From positions 62,001 to 126,000 of the forward strand of contig FPKD01000005.1 of the NCBI GenBank assembly GCA_900119625.1: 64,000 nucleotides of DNA, read 5' to 3'. Of this stretch, positions 1 through 8,875 are shown one piece after another. Source of the DNA: Olsenella sp. kh2p3. Lineage in GTDB: Bacteria > Actinomycetota > Coriobacteriia > Coriobacteriales > Atopobiaceae. A program made the position numbers and the translations under genes. Position 1 is the first letter of the stretch; the number at the start of each line of letters is the position of its first letter. Under the pieces are notes generated by a model that saw nothing but the letters and a program-made list of their open reading frames with translations, was not told where the DNA came from and searched no databases.

Positions 1-1
1 C

Positions 2-1831
2 AGCCGCCTCTACCGCGCCGCTCGCTTTGTGGCCACCCGCAACGACCTCGACCTCATCCAGCTCTTCTCGTTTGGCTGCGGCCTGGACGCCCTCACCACC
101 GACCAGGTCCAGGAGATTCTCGAGGCATCCGGCAAGATTTACACGGTGCTCAAGATCGACCAGGTCTCCAACCTGGGCGCCGCCCGCATCCGCATCCGCT
201 CGTTGATGGCGGCCCTGAAGGAGCAGAAGGAGCAGCTCGAGGAGAAGACCGCCGAGGGCGAGGCCAAGGAGGTCGAGCCCGTGGGCGTGCACCTGGCCGA
301 CGGCTCGCTCGAGCGCGCCCGCAAGACCGACCTCTCGCGCCGCACGCCCGTCTACCGCGAGGCCAAGAGCGCGGCCTTCCAGAAGGTGCGCTACACCAAG
401 GAGATGCAGGACGCGCACTACACCATCCTTGCGCCGCAGATGAGCCCCGTGCACTTCGAGCTGGCCGAGGCGGTCCTTCGTGACTACGGCTACAACCTGG
501 TGCTTCTCCCCTCCGTCGACCAGGGCGCCGTGGACGCCGGCCTGAAGTACGTGAACAACGACATCTGCTACCCCTCCATCCTCACGGTGGGGCAGATCAT
601 GGAGGCCATCGAGAGCGGCAAGTACGACCTCTCGCACACGGCCGTCCTCATCTCCCAGACGGGCGGCGGCTGCCGAGCCACCAACTACATCGCCCTCATC
701 CGCAAGGCCCTGCGCGAGAGCGGCCACCCCAACATCCCCGTGATCTCGATCAATATGGCCACGGGGCTGGACGAGGACAACCCCGGCTGGTCCATCAAGG
801 ATCCGGCCCTTCTCACCAAGGCGATCTACATCCTGCTCTACGGCGACCTCATGATGCAGTGCGTCTACCGCACGCGTCCGTACGAGGCCGAGAAGGGCTC
901 GGTCGACGCGCTGCACGACAAGTACATGGCCCGCATGAAGGCGGCCGTGCACACGCTCAACAAGCGCAGCTTCGAGGAGATCTGCCAGGAGACCATCACG
1001 GCCTTCGACCAGATCCCGCTGGTGAACGACCGCTCCAAGCCGCGCGTTGGCGTGGTGGGCGAGATTCTCGTCAAGTTCCACCCCACGGCCAACAACCAGC
1101 TGGTCAAGGTCATCGAGGCGGAGGGCTGCGAGGCCAACGTGCCCGGGCTTGTCGACTTCTTCCTCTTTGGCCTCACGAGCCCCATCAACATGAAGGGTGA
1201 GCTTGGCTCCAAGGCGTCCAAGCGCCTCACGCACATGGCGGGCATCAAGCTCATCGAGGCCGCCCGCAAGCCCATGGACCGCATGCTCGCGCAGTCCTCG
1301 CGCTTCGAGCCCTACGAGGACATCTTCGAGCTTGCCGACAAGGCCGAGCAGGTCCTCTCGCTCTGCAACACCATGGGCGAGGGATGGCTCCTCACGGCCG
1401 AGATGGTCGACCTCATCGAGCACGGCACTCCCAACATCGTGTGCGCGCAGCCCTTCGCCTGCCTGCCCAACCACGTGGTCGGCAAGTCCGTGATCAAGCG
1501 TCTGCGCCAGATGCACCCCGAGAGCAACATCGTGGCCGTGGACTACGACCCCGGCGCGTCCGAGGTGAACCAGCTCAACCGCATCAAGCTCATGATCAGC
1601 GTGGCCAAGGAGAACTACCGCAACGACCACGGGCGCGGGTTCCGCCTGGAGAACCCCAACGACCCAACGGTGAACGACGCCGTGGCGCCCTACGTGGATG
1701 AGTCGCGCTACCACCACGACTCCATCGTGAACGAGGGCGGCGTGGGCCACGGCGTGCCGGCGATCCACCTCTCGGACGAGCAGCTCGCCCAGATCGAGGA
1801 CGCAAAGCGCCGCGCTGGCGTGATCAAGTAG
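2..1831 (+). CDS. 2-hydroxyacyl-CoA dehydratase activase-type protein (BadF/BadG + DUF2229 family), 5'-truncated by window
   Basis: The reading frame is open at the left edge (…[15 protein letters not shown]), so only the last ~609 residues are present. They match the C-terminal half of the large fused activase/dehydratase-like proteins (CoA-substrate-specific enzyme activase family, with DUF2229 and a HgdB-like region). These are ~1400-1500 residues long and common in anaerobic Firmicutes and Coriobacteriia. Visible features are conserved Cys/Gly stretches probably tied to Fe-S binding (NNDICYPS near residue 185, [11 protein letters not shown] near 225) and [11 protein letters not shown] near 480. 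Family knowledge suggests ATP-driven electron activation of a radical dehydratase-like partner, but the physiological substrate is unknown. A hairpin with a T-run follows the stop. The N-terminal ASKHA ATPase lies outside the window, so exact family membership is inferred from the C-terminal part. Confidence 0.8.
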   Translation, partial: SRLYRAARFVATRNDLDLIQLFSFGCGLDALTTDQVQEILEASGKIYTVLKIDQVSNLGAARIRIRSLMAALKEQKEQLEEKTAEGEAKEVEPVGVHLADGSLERARKTDLSRRTPVYREAKSAAFQKVRYTKEMQDAHYTILAPQMSPVHFELAEAVLRDYGYNLVLLPSVDQGAVDAGLKYVNNDICYPSILTVGQIMEAIESGKYDLSHTAVLISQTGGGCRATNYIALIRKALRESGHPNIPVISINMATGLDEDNPGWSIKDPALLTKAIYILLYGDLMMQCVYRTRPYEAEKGSVDALHDKYMARMKAAVHTLNKRSFEEICQETITAFDQIPLVNDRSKPRVGVVGEILVKFHPTANNQLVKVIEAEGCEANVPGLVDFFLFGLTSPINMKGELGSKASKRLTHMAGIKLIEAARKPMDRMLAQSSRFEPYEDIFELADKAEQVLSLCNTMGEGWLLTAEMVDLIEHGTPNIVCAQPFACLPNHVVGKSVIKRLRQMHPESNIVAVDYDPGASEVNQLNRIKLMISVAKENYRNDHGRGFRLENPNDPTVNDAVAPYVDESRYHHDSIVNEGGVGHGVPAIHLSDEQLAQIEDAKRRAGVIK

Positions 1832-1839
1832 GGGGGCAG

Positions 1840-1875
1840 CGCGGGCGGCGGGCATTCCGTCGCCCGCGTTTTTTC
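1840..1875 (+). terminator. Rho-independent terminator after the activase gene
   Basis: A GC-rich stem (CGCGGGCG … CGCCCGCG) is followed directly by six T, starting about 10 bp after the stop codon. Confidence 0.75.
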
Positions 1876-1909
1876 TCGCGCGGGGCGCTTGAGCCTATCG
1901 AGCGGCGCC

Positions 1910-1973
1910 ACACAATCGGGCCCGTACCTGTATCCCGCACAGGTCGATACAAGTTCGCGTGCCGAATGTGTAG
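1910..1973. repeat. Degenerate single copy of palindromic repeat family 1 (TGTATC…CAGGTCGATAC)
   Basis: This contains the family-1 core: GTACCTGTATCCCGCACAGG, then TCGATACAAGTTCG, then CGAATGTGTAG. The same two-hairpin design recurs as tandem 85-bp units at 48182-48417 and 49733-49884 and as a single copy at 60857-60924. Confidence 0.65.
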
Positions 1974-1994
1974 CGCTATTCTCGCCCAGCCCCC

Positions 1995-2041
1995 GGAACG
2001 GGATTCCGTTGCCTGGCAATGGAATCCCGTTGCCCGGCAAA
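1995..2041. repeat. Copy of palindromic repeat family 2 (GTTGCCCGGCAA)
   Basis: Two overlapping inverted repeats: GGAACGGGATTCC, then GTTGCCTGGCAAtGGAATC, then CCGTTGCCCGGCAA. Related copies are near 6853, 7668, 16275 and 17045. It lies between the activase gene and the first HAD gene. Confidence 0.65.
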
Positions 2042-2100
2042 ATAATTCCGCGGGAGCGGCATAATCGGTGAGGCCCACAACCGAGAGGAGACATCGCACC

Positions 2101-2937
2101 GTGCTCAAGCTCGTCTTTGTCGATATGGACGATACCTTCCTTACGCCCGAGAAGACCATCACGCCGCTCAACCGCAAGGCGCTCGACCTTGCGTACGAGC
2201 GTGGCATCCAGTTTGTGCCGTGCACCGGCCGCAACTACACCGGCCTTCCGGACGAGCTGGTACACCACCCCAGCGTGCGCTATGCCGTGTGCTGCAACGG
2301 GGCAATCGTCCGCGACCTGCGCGAGAACCGCAACCTGCGTGAGGTCACCATGGATCGCGCGCTTCTGCATGACCTTTGGCACCAGATTGAGGGACTTGAG
2401 ATAACCTTCGACCTCTTTGCCGACAATGGCGTCTTCACGGCACGCGACCGCTGGCACATCATCGACGAGATGGACATCCCCGAAGGCACGCGGGCGATGC
2501 TCAGGAGAGTGCGCGTCCGCTGTAACCAGAGTACGGACGAGATGATCGATTCGGTCCACAGCATCTATCGCGTGAACATCTTCTATCTCACGGAGCAGGA
2601 CTGCCTTGCCGTGCGCCGCGCAATAGAGGCGCGGCCCCAGCTCACGCTCGCCTCGTCCTTCTCGTGCAACCTCGAGACGACCCAAGTTGGTGCCGACAAG
2701 GGCGCGGGTCTCACGTGGCTCTGCGACTACCTGGGCGTCTCGCCCAAAGACGTCATTGCCTTTGGCGACTCGTCGAACGACATCCCCATGCTTCGGGTGG
2801 CTGGCGACGGCGTGGCCATGGCAAACGCCTTCCCCGAGTGCCGCGCGGCAGCCGACCACACAACCACAAGCTGCGAGGACTCCGGGGTGGCGCGCTACCT
2901 CATGAGGGAGGGAGCGCCCCTCTCCGCAAGGGTGTAG
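2101..2937 (+). CDS. Cof-type HAD-superfamily phosphatase (paralogue 1)
   Basis: This 278-residue cytoplasmic hydrolase has the HAD signatures: nucleophile motif VDMDDTFLT near residue 6, and the C-terminal GDSSNDIPML motif (acidic metal ligands) near residue 222. The type-II cap in between is typical of the Cof/YidA subfamily. These proteins dephosphorylate sugar phosphates, FMN, PLP or similar small molecules with Mg2+, and the exact substrate cannot be read from sequence. The GTG start follows GAGAGGAGACA with good spacing; an upstream in-frame start lacks a ribosome site. It is the first of three Cof-type paralogues within 4.5 kb, the other two being adjacent at 4962-6607. Confidence 0.88.
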   Translation: MLKLVFVDMDDTFLTPEKTITPLNRKALDLAYERGIQFVPCTGRNYTGLPDELVHHPSVRYAVCCNGAIVRDLRENRNLREVTMDRALLHDLWHQIEGLEITFDLFADNGVFTARDRWHIIDEMDIPEGTRAMLRRVRVRCNQSTDEMIDSVHSIYRVNIFYLTEQDCLAVRRAIEARPQLTLASSFSCNLETTQVGADKGAGLTWLCDYLGVSPKDVIAFGDSSNDIPMLRVAGDGVAMANAFPECRAAADHTTTSCEDSGVARYLMREGAPLSARV

Positions 2938-3007
2938 ACTTTCGGCTGGTGAGCAAAACGGCCCGCACGCGGCGGGCCACCACACGGCAATCCGAAAGGA
3001 AGACCGC

Positions 3008-4270
3008 ATGAGCGACGTTCTCGAGCGCTTCCTGCGCTACGTGCAGGTTGATTCCCCCTCCGACCCGGACAACGAGGAGGAGGTGCCCTCGAGTCCTCTG
3101 GAGCACGGCATGGCGCGCCTCCTGGCAGACGAGCTCACGGCCATGGGTTGCGTGGACGTGAGCGTGGACGAGCACGCCTACGTCCTGGGGACCGTCCCCG
3201 CCTCCGCTGGCGCCGAGGGCCTGCCCGCCCTCTGCCTGTGCTCGCACCTCGACACCACGGCTGACGCCCCCTCGCTGGGCGTGCGCCCGCACGTGGTGCA
3301 CTACGAGGGCGGAAACCTTGTGGCTGGCGTGGTGGACGGCCAGGCCGTCGAGACCACGCCCGAGCAGGTGCCGGATCTCGCGGGCTTCGTGGGCCAGGAC
3401 ATCGTGTGTCCGGACGGATCGACGCTCCTGGGCGCGGACGACAAGGCCGGCGTCGCCGAGATATGCGCGCTTGCTGCCCGTCTCCTCAAGGATCCGAGCA
3501 TTCCGCATCCCACCCTCAAGCTGGCCTTTGTTCCCGACGAGGAGATTGGCCACGGGGCTTCCCTTCTCGACCTCGAGAAGCTCGGCGCGGCCTGGGGCTA
3601 CACGGTCGACGGCGAGGCACTGGGCGAGTTCAACTACGAGACGTTCAACGCCGCCGAGGCCCTGGTGCGCGTGCGTGGCGTGATGGTGCACCCCGGTTCG
3701 GCAAAGGATGTCATGGTGAACGCCATCACCGTCGCCGCCGAGTTCGACCAGCTGGTGCCCGCAGCCGAGAGGCCCGAGCACACGAGCGGCCGCGAGGGCT
3801 TCTATCATCCCACGCTGATTCGCGGCACGGCCTCGGAGCTCACGCTCTCCTACATCGTGCGCGACCACGATGCCGAGAAGTTCTCGCAGCGTCAGCAGAC
3901 GCTCTGCGACATCGCGGAGTTCCTGAACAAGCGCTATGGCGAGGGGACCGTCACCGTGACGCTGCACGAGCAGTACCGCAACATGGCCGAGGCGTTTGGC
4001 GAGTGCCCCTTCCTCATCGACAATGCGCTTGCCGCAAACCGCGAGGCCGGCGTGGAGCCCAGCGTCGTCGCCGTGCGCGGCGGCACCGACGGCTCGCAGC
4101 TCTCGCTTCGTGGCCTTCCGTGCCCCAATATCGCTACCGGTGGCTACAACGCGCACTCGGTGCGCGAGTTCATCCCCGTGTCCTCGCTCGAGACCACGGT
4201 CGACATCCTGCAGAACCTTGTCGCCAAGTTCGCCGTGCCGCAGACGGCCAGCCAGCAGGCGGCCCGATGA
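3008..4270 (+). CDS. pepT: Peptidase T-like tripeptide aminopeptidase (M20B metallopeptidase)
   Basis: The 420-residue length is typical of PepT. Di-zinc site residues are visible in order: SHLDTTAD (H and catalytic D, ~residue 77), GADDKAGVAE (bridging Asp, ~141), PDEEIGHG (general-base Glu pair, ~176) and VDGEALGEF (~199). The C-terminal GGTDGSQLSLRGLPCPN and GGYNAHS supply the last His and substrate-binding positions. It removes N-terminal residues from tripeptides in the cytoplasm and so serves peptide catabolism. The ATG is preceded by CGAAAGGAAGACCGC. Its stop codon overlaps the start of the next gene (ATGA), so the two are probably co-translated. Confidence 0.92.
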   Translation: MSDVLERFLRYVQVDSPSDPDNEEEVPSSPLEHGMARLLADELTAMGCVDVSVDEHAYVLGTVPASAGAEGLPALCLCSHLDTTADAPSLGVRPHVVHYEGGNLVAGVVDGQAVETTPEQVPDLAGFVGQDIVCPDGSTLLGADDKAGVAEICALAARLLKDPSIPHPTLKLAFVPDEEIGHGASLLDLEKLGAAWGYTVDGEALGEFNYETFNAAEALVRVRGVMVHPGSAKDVMVNAITVAAEFDQLVPAAERPEHTSGREGFYHPTLIRGTASELTLSYIVRDHDAEKFSQRQQTLCDIAEFLNKRYGEGTVTVTLHEQYRNMAEAFGECPFLIDNALAANREAGVEPSVVAVRGGTDGSQLSLRGLPCPNIATGGYNAHSVREFIPVSSLETTVDILQNLVAKFAVPQTASQQAAR

Positions 4271-4824
4271 GCCCCGAGGTGGCAGATCTCTTCTCGGTGG
4301 CGGCTGCCGTGCTGCCCGTGCTTGCCTGTCTCGTCGAGTGGGCGGGCAGCGTGGGCATCTCGGAGCGGCACCACAGCCACCACGACACCTACGTCATCTC
4401 CTCGGCGCTCTCGCGCTCGTTTGCGTTCGCGATGCTGCTCATGGGGGCCATCGGGCTCATGCTCGGTTGGCTCTGCGACATGGGCGGCTTCGATTCCAGC
4501 GCGGATGTGGTGGTGCCGTTCTTCTCGGCCTTCGTGATCGTGCTCTTCGTGCTGTGGGCGCTCATGAGGCGCTATCGTGTCTCGCTCTACGACGACTTCA
4601 TGGACGTGAGGCCGTATCTTGGCTCCGTGCGGACGATTAGGTACGACAAGATCGAGCGCATGGAGTGGCGCGGCGTTCGGTGTGGGACGGGTTTCAGAAG
4701 CCTCGAGGTCATCTCGGCGGGGGAGCGGCCGGTGAGGCTTCCGGGAGTGCTGGACCTTGAGCACATCCTCGTCCACATCGACCGCGACGACGCGCTGGTT
4801 GGAGGCATGCCACAGCGGCGCTAG
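4267..4824 (+). CDS. Small membrane protein of unknown function with a C-terminal PH-like region
   Basis: This 185-residue protein has three hydrophobic segments: ~10-27, ~50-72 and ~85-103. They are followed by a soluble tail of about 80 residues (RVSLYDDFMDVRPYLGSVRTIRYDKIERME…), whose alternating pattern resembles the bacterial PH-like domains found behind transmembrane hairpins. I do not recognise a named family. The start ATG overlaps the peptidase T stop by four bases, which fixes the start and implies translational coupling. A histidine-rich loop (SERHHSHHD) lies between the first two helices. Function unknown. Confidence 0.7.
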   Translation: MSPEVADLFSVAAAVLPVLACLVEWAGSVGISERHHSHHDTYVISSALSRSFAFAMLLMGAIGLMLGWLCDMGGFDSSADVVVPFFSAFVIVLFVLWALMRRYRVSLYDDFMDVRPYLGSVRTIRYDKIERMEWRGVRCGTGFRSLEVISAGERPVRLPGVLDLEHILVHIDRDDALVGGMPQRR

Positions 4825-4961
4825 GCGTGGGCCTTCTCGGCGCCCCCTGGCTCCGCTTGCATGGGGCTTGCCTGTTCCTGACAACTCTCGCGTTGCGTGC
4901 CGTTGGGCACCCCTATGATGGTAGTAAGCTGCCCAATCGCATTTATCCGGGGGTCATCGCC

Positions 4962-5810
4962 TTGATCAAGCTCGTTCTCTCCGACATGGACAACACGCTC
5001 ATCCCGTTTGGGGCGCGCCACGTCTCGCCGCGCACGCTCGAGGCCATCCACGACGTGATCAATGCCGGGGTCCACTTTGGCCCGGACACGGGGCGCGACT
5101 ACGTGGAGCTCATGCGCTTCTTCCACATGGACGAGGCGTGCTTCATGACGGGGATCATGTCCAACGGCAAACGCGTGCGCGTGGATGGCCGCGACGTGTG
5201 GACCTACTCGATTCCGCACGACTGGCTCCAGCGCATCGCGGACGCGCTCAAGCCCGAGCGTGGGATGTTCCTCGTGTGCTTCCCCCTGGACACCAACCTC
5301 TTCAACCCCGGCTACGTGGTGGGTGCCTCGGAGGAGGAGATGAACGAGTACGAGAGGCTCGTTCACTTCAACGGCGGCCGCGTGGAGGACGTCCCCAACA
5401 TCGACTTCATTGCCGCCGCCATCGCGTGCAATGGTGACGAGAAGCGCCATGCCTACTGCCAGCGGCTCATTGCCGAGGCGTGCCCCGAGGTGGAGACCAT
5501 CATGTCGGTTCCCAACTGGTTCGACGTGCTGCCGCTGGGCATCAACAAGGCGTCGGCGCTCGACACCATCCTTGACGCCGTGGGGGCAACGCGCGACGAG
5601 GTCGTGGTCTTTGGGGATTCCGGAAACGACGTTGCCATCCTGAGCGAGGTTCACTACTCCGTTGCCGTGGCAAACGCGACGGACGAGGTCAAAGGGGTCT
5701 GCAACTTCCACTGCGGGGCGTCGGAGGACGAGGGCGTGGCGGACGCGCTGTTCGAGATTGCCCGCGCCACTCGCGCCAACGAGGTTCCGGCGTTTCTGAG
5801 GGAGGGCTAA
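4962..5810 (+). CDS. Cof-type HAD-superfamily phosphatase (paralogue 2)
   Basis: This 282-residue HAD hydrolase has the nucleophile motif SDMDNTLIP near residue 8 and the metal-binding motif FGDSGNDVAIL near residue 214. The cap insert (residues ~85-185) places it with the Cof/YidA group. The conserved domain begins at the TTG at 4962 (LIKLVLSDMDN). The frame extends upstream, but those residues have no family similarity. The stop codon overlaps the ATG of the next HAD gene (TAATG), so the two paralogues form a translationally coupled pair. Confidence 0.85.
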   Translation: MIKLVLSDMDNTLIPFGARHVSPRTLEAIHDVINAGVHFGPDTGRDYVELMRFFHMDEACFMTGIMSNGKRVRVDGRDVWTYSIPHDWLQRIADALKPERGMFLVCFPLDTNLFNPGYVVGASEEEMNEYERLVHFNGGRVEDVPNIDFIAAAIACNGDEKRHAYCQRLIAEACPEVETIMSVPNWFDVLPLGINKASALDTILDAVGATRDEVVVFGDSGNDVAILSEVHYSVAVANATDEVKGVCNFHCGASEDEGVADALFEIARATRANEVPAFLREG

Positions 5811-6607
5811 TGGTACGTCTCATCGCTGCCGACATGGACGGCACCCTGCTCGACGAGAACGCTCAGGTCCCCGAGGAGACCTTCGAGCTCATCGAGGCGC
5901 TGCGCGAGCGCGGGGTCATCTTCTGCGCGAGCTCCGGGCGCAGGTACAAGACGCTGCGCTGGCTCTTCGAGCCCGTGGCTGACAGGATCGACTACGTGGC
6001 GTCCCTCGGCACGCAGGTCTACGCCGACGGCGTACTGCTTGACCGCGAGGTCTTCTCGACGCGCGCGGTGCTGCGGCTCTTCCGCACGTGCCAGGAGTTC
6101 GACTGCTTCCACCTGGTGCTCTACGATCGCTCGCGCACCTACCTGCTCAACGACCAGAGCAACTACGTGCGCGAGCTCGACAAGGACCTGCCCAACGCCG
6201 AGCGCGTCTTTGACCCGCCGTCGCCGGACGTGAGCATTATCAAGGCGGCCATCTGCTACGACCGCACGCACGAGATCATGGACATGGTCTACGTGCTCGA
6301 GCGCGAGCTGGGTGACGTCTTCTCGTTCATGCCGTCGGGCAACACCTGGATCGACGTCACGCCGCGGGGGATCAGCAAGGCCACGGGGCTGGAGGCGCTG
6401 CTAGGCTACTATGGCATCGATAGGTCCGATGTGGTGGCGTTTGGCGACTCGATGAACGATTACGCGATGCTGCGGTACGTGGGGCATCCCTATGTGATGG
6501 GCAACGCGCGCTATGCCGTGAAGCAGATTGCCGAGAAGGTCGTGGGCACCAACGCCGAGCATGCCGTGCAGACGGAGATGCGCAGGATCCTCGAGGAGCT
6601 GGGGTAG
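5810..6607 (+). CDS. Cof-type HAD-superfamily phosphatase (paralogue 3)
   Basis: This 265-residue Cof-type HAD phosphatase has ADMDGTLLDENA at residues 6-17 and FGDSMNDYAML near residue 210. It overlaps the stop of the preceding HAD gene by one base and so belongs to the same operon. The pair probably arose by local duplication, but cap sequences have diverged enough to suggest different substrates. No sugar or cofactor specificity can be assigned from sequence. Confidence 0.9.
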   Translation: MVRLIAADMDGTLLDENAQVPEETFELIEALRERGVIFCASSGRRYKTLRWLFEPVADRIDYVASLGTQVYADGVLLDREVFSTRAVLRLFRTCQEFDCFHLVLYDRSRTYLLNDQSNYVRELDKDLPNAERVFDPPSPDVSIIKAAICYDRTHEIMDMVYVLERELGDVFSFMPSGNTWIDVTPRGISKATGLEALLGYYGIDRSDVVAFGDSMNDYAMLRYVGHPYVMGNARYAVKQIAEKVVGTNAEHAVQTEMRRILEELG

Positions 6608-6709
6608 GGCGGCTGCGAAGATTTTGTCCACTCTGTGGAGATGCTGCCCAGTGTTGACCGCAAGAGGTCCTGAGCATATAGTTATTTCTTGCGCTGAGGC
6701 GCAACCCAT

Positions 6710-6786
<77 letters not shown>

Positions 6787-6796
6787 TAGAATCGCA

Positions 6797-6827
6797 GGCC
6801 AGAGGATGTGTCCTCTGGCCTTTTTCG
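6797..6827 (+). terminator. Terminator of the tRNA-fMet transcript
   Basis: A perfect 10-bp stem (GGCCAGAGGA / TCCTCTGGCC) with a TGTG loop is followed by TTTTT. Confidence 0.9.
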
Positions 6828-6849
6828 TTATCTGTGGGCCATGCAACTT

Positions 6850-6876
6850 TTCTGCCCGGCAACTCAATCCCGCGGT
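6850..6876. repeat. Copy of palindromic repeat family 2
   Basis: CTGCCCGGCAACTCAATCCC followed by GCGG matches half of the fuller copy at 7668-7707. It lies just after the tRNA terminator and downstream of brnA (minus strand). Confidence 0.6.
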
Positions 6877-6978
6877 TGTGCTTTAGCGGCGCATGAGATG
6901 GGCCACGGCAATCGTTATCGCCGCGGCCCTCCGCACCTCGTTCCCGCTTGCCATAGATTGCGACCTTAGACGTCTGCG

Positions 6979-7251
6979 TTACACCGTCGCGCGCTCGCAC
7001 GCAACCTGGCGCTCGGCCTCCTGGTCGAGACGTTCGGTGAGCCAGACCTTGATGACTGCCTGGCGGTTCACACCCATGCGCTCGGCCGCGCGGTCCAGCC
7101 CCCTCACCAGCTCCTCGGGCACATCCATGCTGATACGCCTCGCCGCGCGTTCCTTGTTGGGGTGCCTCGCCGTCGACATGTCCATGTAAGGAGTAACGTC
7201 GCCGCCCTTGTCGAAGAGCCCGTCGAACTCCTCGGTGTTAATCGTTGCCAT
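6979..7251 (-). CDS. brnA: BrnA-type antitoxin
   Basis: This 90-residue protein has the C-terminal ribbon-helix-helix region of BrnA antitoxins (RRISMDVPEELVRGLDRAAERMGVNRQAVIKVWLTERLDQE…). BrnA binds its own promoter and neutralises the BrnT ribonuclease. The ATG is preceded by AAGAAGGAGGTCGACGTAT, an excellent ribosome site embedded in the 3' end of brnT; the two genes overlap by 14 bp. The partner toxin gene is frameshifted, so the antitoxin may be an orphan repressor here. Confidence 0.82.
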   Translation of the reverse strand: MATINTEEFDGLFDKGGDVTPYMDMSTARHPNKERAARRISMDVPEELVRGLDRAAERMGVNRQAVIKVWLTERLDQEAERQVACERATV

Positions 7252-7532
7252 ATACGTCGACCTCCTTCTTACTCGACTTCCTTGCCGATATGATGCGCAC
7301 TTTTTCGTTGCGGTAGGTGATGACCGCGGTGAGATAGGCGTTATTGCCCACGTGGCCAATGACCACCCATCGTTCCTCGGGCAGCGTCGTGACGTGGACC
7401 TCAAGGAACGTGGGGTCGTCCCAGATGGCTTCCGCCTCCTCGAACGAGACCCCGTGCTTGCTACGTCGCTGCGTCCTTCGCCTCGTCCCACTCGAACTTG
7501 TAGTCCTCTTTCAAAAGAATGTACCCTCCCAT
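7238..7532 (-). pseudogene. brnT: brnT-like toxin, frameshifted
   Basis: Starting from the ATG at 7532, the frame reads MGGYILLKEDYKFEWDEAKD and then AAT-stop near 7459. Shifting frame by one base resumes the BrnT family sequence KHGVSFEEAEAIWDDPTFLE…RWVVIGHVGNNAYLTAVITY…KVRIISARKSSKKE, ending at the TAA inside the brnA start. The family normally reads WDxxKNxxNxxKHGVSFEEA without interruption, so a short indel lies around 7455-7470. BrnT is a RelE-fold ribonuclease toxin. Here it is either inactivated or affected by a sequencing error. Confidence 0.75.
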
Positions 7533-7667
7533 ACGCTCACCAAGCTTATTTCAGGCGCTGTACGGTTGCGTGGAAACACTTTGCGCTGTAACCTTCGGCG
7601 CCTGGCGCGCCCTGTCTCAACGAACATGTCCTCAAGCTGTCCCAGGTGCAATCCCGTCCCGTCGCGG

Positions 7668-7707
7668 CATGCAATCGAGTTGCCCGGCAACTCAATCCCG
7701 CCCATTT
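7668..7707. repeat. Full copy of palindromic repeat family 2
   Basis: GCATGCAATC then GAGTTGCCCGGCAACTC then AATCCCGCCC. The core GAGTTGCC-C-GGCAACTC is a perfect 8-bp palindrome with one central base. Nearly the same block occurs at 16275-16313. Confidence 0.75.
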
Positions 7708-7810
7708 AGGTAGCCATTTCCCGGCAGCTGCAAAATATTCTGTGAAGGCTTACTGCCAGGACGGCGAGAATGTCTCCCTCTTGGATTTCTACATTATGAT
7801 GTGAGTGGTA

Positions 7811-7828
7811 ACCAGGTAGTGACTTGGT
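7811..7828. promoter_or_regulatory. Operator-like inverted repeat upstream of the dehydrogenase
   Basis: ACCAGGT-AGTG-ACTTGGT has 7-bp arms with one mismatch, 37 bp before the start of the 2-hydroxyacid dehydrogenase gene. No regulator gene is in the cluster, so any binding protein is unknown. Confidence 0.35.
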
Positions 7829-7864
7829 CTCACGCCGCCACACCAATATCCTGCGGAGAATGAC

Positions 7865-8875
7865 ATGGGTTCCAACTGGGTTGTTTGCTCTACTGCTGTG
7901 ACCTTTGGACGCGGCTCGGATGAACCAATCGAGCGCCTCAAGGCCGCTGATTGCGAAGTCCGACTCAATCCCTACGGTCGTCCGCTGACAAAAGCGGAGA
8001 TGCTGGACTTCGCGGGGGATGCAAACGCAATCATTCTTGGTAATGACGACCTGCCCGCAAGCGTCATCCGTCGCCTCAAGAAGTTGAAAATTATTGCCCG
8101 CTACGGCGTAGGCTTCGACGGGGTGGATGTGGCAGAAGCTCGTGCCCTTGGCATCGAAGTTACGTATGCTCCTGCGTCAAACCGTGAGGAGACTGCGGAT
8201 TTTACGTTTGGGCTCATCCTTGACCTCGAGCGGCACATCTCGCAGATGGTCATAGATACGCGATCGGGTGGATGGACAAAGCTGACGGGCACGAGTCTCT
8301 ACGGTAAGACCATCGGTATCATCGGCGTCGGTCAGATTGGGTGCGCCGTGGCTCGCAGAGCGATGGGCTTCGGCATGGACATCCTTGGCTATGACATCGT
8401 CCAGCGCAATGAGGCCACAGTCTATGGCGTTGTCTACACCACGCTGAACGACCTGCTGAGAAGGTCCGACATCATCACAATTCACCTTCCGTTGGACGAG
8501 TCGACGAAAAACCTCATTGGGGCTCGGGAGCTGAGGCTCGTCAAACCGGGGTCCATTCTCATCAACACGGCACGAGCTGGTATCGTGCGACATGGAGCTC
8601 TCGATAACGCTCTGCAGTCTGGGAGACTTGCAGGCTTTGCCATTGACGTCTTCTCCAAGGAACCGCCGGAGCACCAGCCCTATTACGACTACGATAACGT
8701 GCTCGTCACACCGCACGTTGCGGGAAATACCTTTGAGAGTAGCCGCCGCATGGGCAATATCGTCGTGGACAATATCCTTGCAGTTAAGTCCGGAGTCGAG
8801 CCGCCGGATCCCATCACTCCTCAGCACCTGTATGAGTCCATGATGGTGATGGGACAGTCGGCAGACGGCGAGTAG
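7865..8875 (+). CDS. D-isomer-specific 2-hydroxyacid dehydrogenase (NAD-dependent)
   Basis: This 336-residue protein has the two-domain fold of the D-2-hydroxyacid dehydrogenases. The N-terminal catalytic half contains ARYGVGFDGVDV. The Rossmann motif is GIIGVGQIG near residue 152. The catalytic triad is Arg in INTARAGI (~238), Glu in FSKEPPE (~269) and His in TPHVAGNT (~288). It would reversibly reduce a 2-oxo acid, for example a 2-keto sugar acid, with NAD(P)H. It is the first gene of the sugar-acid cluster but stands apart from the PTS genes by a 374-bp AT-rich gap. A good ribosome site (CGGAG) fixes the ATG. The exact substrate (2-ketogluconate/gulonate-like, glycerate or lactate) is not determinable. 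Confidence 0.85.
   Translation: MGSNWVVCSTAVTFGRGSDEPIERLKAADCEVRLNPYGRPLTKAEMLDFAGDANAIILGNDDLPASVIRRLKKLKIIARYGVGFDGVDVAEARALGIEVTYAPASNREETADFTFGLILDLERHISQMVIDTRSGGWTKLTGTSLYGKTIGIIGVGQIGCAVARRAMGFGMDILGYDIVQRNEATVYGVVYTTLNDLLRRSDIITIHLPLDESTKNLIGARELRLVKPGSILINTARAGIVRHGALDNALQSGRLAGFAIDVFSKEPPEHQPYYDYDNVLVTPHVAGNTFESSRRMGNIVVDNILAVKSGVEPPDPITPQHLYESMMVMGQSADGE

Larger units (their letters stand above)
7533..7864. other. Intergenic region between brnT and the sugar-acid cluster
   Basis: No gene is supported. It contains a family-2 palindrome at 7668-7707, an operator-like inverted repeat at 7811-7828 and the ribosome site of the next gene (CTGCGGAGAATGAC). Base composition falls here relative to the housekeeping genes. 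Confidence 0.6.

Noticed and set aside
7668..7707. Rho-independent terminator
   Set aside because: The palindrome has no T-run and recurs at four other places including inside gene ends, so it is a dispersed repeat.
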